From contig NZ_CP129884.1 in NCBI RefSeq assembly GCF_030490285.1, forward strand, positions 248,001 to 312,000: a stretch of DNA of 64,000 bases. Direction: 5' to 3'. Positions 63,875 through 64,000 of the stretch are shown here, piece after piece. Under the pieces are notes generated by a model. The model was not told the origin of the DNA, made no database searches, and worked only from the letters and a program-made list of their open reading frames with translations. This DNA comes from Methylomonas montana (GTDB lineage: Bacteria; Pseudomonadota; Gammaproteobacteria; Methylococcales; Methylomonadaceae). A program made the translations under genes and the position numbers. The stretch's first letter is position 1, and each line of letters begins with the position of its first letter.

Positions 63875-64000
63875 TTAGTTATGCTCCGATTTTTGGTCGC
63901 GCGCTAATAAATTTTGGACGGCTTGTTTGGGCGGGAGATTGTTGAATAAGACGTTGTAGACCTGTTCTGTAATCGGCATTTCGACGCCGTGCTTTTGCGA
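63875..64000 (-). CDS. gpsA: Glycerol-3-phosphate dehydrogenase (NAD(P)+), C-terminal end
   Basis: The last 41 residues of a gene that runs off the right edge of the window. It reads KHGVEMPITEQVYNVLF and ends in NLLARDQKSEHN; the first part matches the conserved C-terminal segment of GpsA (E. coli has FGVEMPITEEIYQVL). GpsA makes glycerol-3-phosphate for phospholipids. Identity is firm although only the end is seen. Confidence 0.88.
   Translation of the reverse strand, partial: SQKHGVEMPITEQVYNVLFNNLPPKQAVQNLLARDQKSEHN

Noticed and set aside
1-64000. CRISPR arrays, tRNA or rRNA genes, complete insertion sequences
   Set aside because: No regularly spaced direct repeats, cloverleaf or transposase motifs were seen when reading both strands by eye; a computed search would be more sensitive.

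Overview
The window looks like a chromosomal segment of a gammaproteobacterium. The division and cell wall cluster has the gammaproteobacterial order, SpeD is of the E. coli type, and ApaGH, a CRP/Vfr-like regulator and LpxC-DciA are all present. The overall protein style resembles gammaproteobacterial methanotrophs such as Methylomonas, but no methane oxidation gene lies here, so the genus is only an inference. No tRNA, rRNA, transposase or CRISPR array was seen.

Layout. 1-5 kb: the N-terminus of the pyruvate dehydrogenase E1 gene aceE (cut by the window edge), selO, a BamE-like lipoprotein, an M23 peptidase and an MFS transporter. 5-11 kb: a periplasmic dienelactone hydrolase, then a TetR regulator divergent from an RND efflux adaptor and pump, with a promoter and palindromic operator between them. 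11-16.9 kb: a CRP/Vfr-like regulator, an OsmC protein with speD, a Spy-like protein, apaH-apaG, an ankyrin protein, mpl and a SelW-like protein. 16.9-31.2 kb is the most unusual part. It holds a Ser/Thr kinase with a C-terminal extracytoplasmic sensor region, the adaptor and ATPase of a MacAB-like exporter, a STAS-like protein, an AurF-like diiron protein overlapping tail to tail with a membrane c-type cytochrome, an EamA transporter, a PchR-like AraC regulator divergent from a TonB-dependent receptor, an exported amidohydrolase, and two MacB-like permeases that probably complete the exporter.

31.2-40.2 kb: ComFB, small lipoproteins, an OmpA-like lipoprotein, a TIGR04073-type protein, an FHA-GGDEF diguanylate cyclase, the divergent polyamine pair speE/speA (with speD at 12.1 kb this is a complete arginine to agmatine and aminopropyl-transfer set, apart from agmatine conversion), a TesA-like esterase, a 3-hydroxyisobutyrate dehydrogenase family enzyme and UDP-glucose dehydrogenase. 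40.2-42.2 kb: a composite-looking island. Two copies of a palindrome-rich repeat lie in inverted orientation and flank a HEPN-like gene and a small membrane protein gene.

42.2-64 kb: an amino acid permease, a pentapeptide repeat protein and dciA, then the complete mra/dcw cluster on the minus strand: mraZ-rsmH-ftsL-ftsI-murE-murF-mraY-murD-ftsW-murG-murC-murB-ddl-ftsQ-ftsA-ftsZ-lpxC. Most of these genes overlap by a few bases. A well-formed promoter with three GTGG (MraZ) boxes precedes mraZ. The window ends in the C-terminus of gpsA.
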